NCBI RefSeq assembly: GCF_009760405.1
Contig: NZ_WRPP01000001.1
Span: 62,001-126,000 of the forward strand
From: Nocardia terrae
GTDB taxonomy: Bacteria; Actinomycetota; Actinomycetes; Mycobacteriales; Mycobacteriaceae
Reading direction: 5' to 3'
DNA: 64,000 nucleotides
The notes below the pieces were generated by a model, which was given only the letters and a program-made list of their open reading frames with translations, was not told where the DNA came from and did not search any database. This document shows positions 62,489 through 64,000 of this stretch, one piece after another. A program made the position numbers and the translations under genes. Within the stretch, counting starts at the first letter, position 1; each line of letters begins with the position of its first letter.

Positions 62489-63841
62489 GTGACCGCCGTG
62501 CTGAACCGGCTCACCGCCGACGATGATCTGTTCCTGAAACTGCACGACCTGTACGGCAACGCCCTGGTCAACCAGCTGGCCTGGCGTTTCGACGAGTCCC
62601 TGGATCCGGCTGTGCTGGAACGCTTTCACGCGCACCTCGCGCACGGGTTCCTGGCACGCCGGGTGATGACCACCTCCGTGCCCTTCGCCCGTCCCTGGTG
62701 GGTTTCGGCGGCCGTCTCGGAACCGCTGGCCTATCAGGAGGAACCGGTCGACGAGAACGGCGTCCTGGATTGGCTTTTCGCACAGAGCCGGGTCGAGTTC
62801 GATCCGATCACCGGCCGGGTATGGCGGCTCTCCGCCGCGCCCACGACCACGGGCGGCACGCTGCTGTCGCTGGTCACCTCGCACGTGAGCTCCGACGGCG
62901 GTGCCGTGCTGTACGCGGTGGGCGATGCCCTGCGACGCCTGGACGCGGGCGACACCCCGGACATCGCAACCAGTTCCGGGCGACTGGTGGGCGCGATCCC
63001 CGCCACCGGCCTGCTGCGCGCCCACCTCACCGACGCGCTGGGCCGGCTGCGCGCCGCCGCGCTCAGCCTGCGCGCCGCCTTCGTGGCGCGCGATATCACC
63101 GAGCCGGAACGCAATCCGCGCCCGGAGGAGCCCCGCCGACTGCTGCCGGACACCTATTCGGCCGCCGACCTGGTGGTGGAAGTCGATGCGGCCGAATGGA
63201 ATTCCATCGCCACCGCCCACGACGGCACCGCCAACGGACTCATGGTCGGCGTCGCGGTCGGAATCCTCGGCCGCAGCGGCCGCATCGGCGACGGCTCCTC
63301 GGTCCGCGTGGACATTCCGCACTCCATGCGCGGTCTCGACGATCCGCGCGCCAATGCCACCACCGGCCTGCCCATCTCGGTCCCCTACCGCAAGGGCGAG
63401 CACACCGACCTGCGCCAGGTCCGCACCGCCGTCAAACAGGCCGCCCGCGCCTACGCCGACCCGGCCACCACCCCCGCCCTGCAACACCTGCAGCCGATCC
63501 AGCAGATGCTCCCGAGATTCGTCCTCGGCTACTTCTCCCGCACCGCCAAGGCCCCCGAGTGCCTGTGCACCAACCTCGGCGAAACCGGCCAGAGCGTGGC
63601 CACCCTCGCCGGTGTGCGCGCAAGCTCGGTCCTCATGCGCCCGCTGCTCTGCACCGGCGAAACCGAACTCTTCCGCCGCCTCGAGATCGGCCTCAACCTC
63701 TCCTGGTCCAGCGACGGCCACACCGTCACCCTCGCCATCACCGGCGCCGACCCCGACCGCTTCCCGACCCGCACCGCCCTCCGCGATCACGTCACCGACG
63801 AGCTCGAAGCCTGGGGTCTCCGGCCGCGATTCTGGGCATAA
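62489..63841 (+). CDS. Second condensation-superfamily acyltransferase (WES/PapA-like)
   Basis: The 450-residue protein has an HxxxD motif as SHVSSDGGAV (His132, Asp136) and opens with LTADDDLFLKLHDLYGN, resembling wax-ester-synthase or PapA5-like N-termini. The second half (LCTNLGETGQSVATLAG) fits the superfamily. It would transfer an acyl chain to an alcohol or sugar hydroxyl. GTG 62489 follows GGGAG. It is 13 bases after the permease and completes a chain with one acyltransferase at each end. Acceptor and acyl group are unknown. Confidence 0.8.
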   Translation: MTAVLNRLTADDDLFLKLHDLYGNALVNQLAWRFDESLDPAVLERFHAHLAHGFLARRVMTTSVPFARPWWVSAAVSEPLAYQEEPVDENGVLDWLFAQSRVEFDPITGRVWRLSAAPTTTGGTLLSLVTSHVSSDGGAVLYAVGDALRRLDAGDTPDIATSSGRLVGAIPATGLLRAHLTDALGRLRAAALSLRAAFVARDITEPERNPRPEEPRRLLPDTYSAADLVVEVDAAEWNSIATAHDGTANGLMVGVAVGILGRSGRIGDGSSVRVDIPHSMRGLDDPRANATTGLPISVPYRKGEHTDLRQVRTAVKQAARAYADPATTPALQHLQPIQQMLPRFVLGYFSRTAKAPECLCTNLGETGQSVATLAGVRASSVLMRPLLCTGETELFRRLEIGLNLSWSSDGHTVTLAITGADPDRFPTRTALRDHVTDELEAWGLRPRFWA

Positions 63842-63877
63842 GTGTTTGTGCACATATTAAGAAATCGATCCACCTGG

Positions 63878-63907
63878 ATGACATCAAGTTGGTCGCGCTG
63901 GTAGATA
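63878..63907 (+). promoter_or_regulatory. Possible promoter of the gene at the right edge
   Basis: ATGACA (5/6 to -35) and TAGATA are 18 bases apart, about 30 bases before the start of the next gene. The surroundings are AT-rich for this genome. Confidence 0.35.
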
Positions 63908-63937
63908 TATGCGTGCAACCCCATCCAGGAGGACCTT

Positions 63938-64000
63938 GTGCGCACTCTCGTAGGCGTCGTGGCCGCGCTCGCGATCATGGGCTCGACCGCGGGTGCGGCC
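63938..64000 (+). CDS. Start of an exported protein (cut by window edge)
   Basis: GTG 63938 has AGGAGG 5 bases upstream. The 21 visible codons encode RTLVGVVAALAIMGSTAGAA after the start, a typical signal peptide with Ala-X-Ala end. The mature protein lies outside the window, so its function cannot be stated. Confidence 0.7.
   Translation, partial: MRTLVGVVAALAIMGSTAGAA

Overview
The window is high-GC actinomycete DNA. Its gene content (Lsr2, a KasA-type ketosynthase beside an acyl-ACP desaturase and a FadD32-like fatty acyl-AMP ligase, a ChoD-type oxidoreductase, PapA-like acyltransferases with DrrAB, several TetR regulators, MpaB-type oxygenases and PF10118 hydrolases) points to a mycolic-acid bacterium, most likely Nocardia. 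No rRNA, tRNA, CRISPR array, integrase or intact insertion sequence was seen. The assignments rest on reading motifs and family resemblance; no database search was run.

Layout. 0-9 kb: the end of a hypothetical gene, lsr2, a giant BTAD/SARP-ATPase regulator with candidate 11-bp-spaced direct repeats in front of it, an M20 amidohydrolase and a ClpC/ClpB-like unfoldase. 9-17 kb: DUF72, then a glycerol regulon in two divergent arms, IclR-glpK1 to the left and glpK2-glpD-glpF to the right. 17-20 kb: thioesterase, PEBP lipoprotein, ArsR regulator and its probable MFS partner. 20-25 kb: a cell-envelope lipid block (desaturase, KasA-like synthase, FadD32-like ligase). 25-32 kb: two small redox proteins, a LIP-family lipase, a deletion remnant of a YeiH-type transporter, an AraC regulator facing a 41-codon monooxygenase stub, ChoD and a nitronate monooxygenase. 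32-37.4 kb: two MpaB-family oxygenases and four TetR genes, with clear palindromic operators in the divergent promoters. 37.5-42.8 kb: a five-gene operon (two PF10118 hydrolases, flavin monooxygenase, SDR, ferredoxin-type reductase) that looks like an oxidative lipid or ketone pathway. 42.8-50.2 kb: methyltransferase, deletion-scarred MFS gene, SGNH hydrolase, M20 amidohydrolase plus MFS transporter facing a two-headed Lrp regulator, and a beta-lactamase-fold esterase.

50.4-64 kb is the most unusual part. First comes a tightly coupled five-gene operon: TPP enzyme, SRPBCC protein, KAS III-like enzyme whose catalytic His is replaced by Asn, HisC-like aminotransferase and an OhrR-type MarR regulator. 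It looks like a small biosynthetic pathway of unknown product. After a Mut7-C RNase-like gene and a secreted LGTGSAA-repeat protein comes a second coupled chain: PapA-like acyltransferase, two tiny ORFs of no recognised family, a GtfB-type glycosyltransferase, DrrA, DrrB and a second HxxxD acyltransferase. This reads as assembly and export of an acylated glycolipid. The window ends in the signal peptide of another exported protein.

A recurring theme is gene decay by internal deletion. Three genes (YeiH-type transporter, flavin monooxygenase, DHA2-type MFS) keep one or both ends but have lost their middle.
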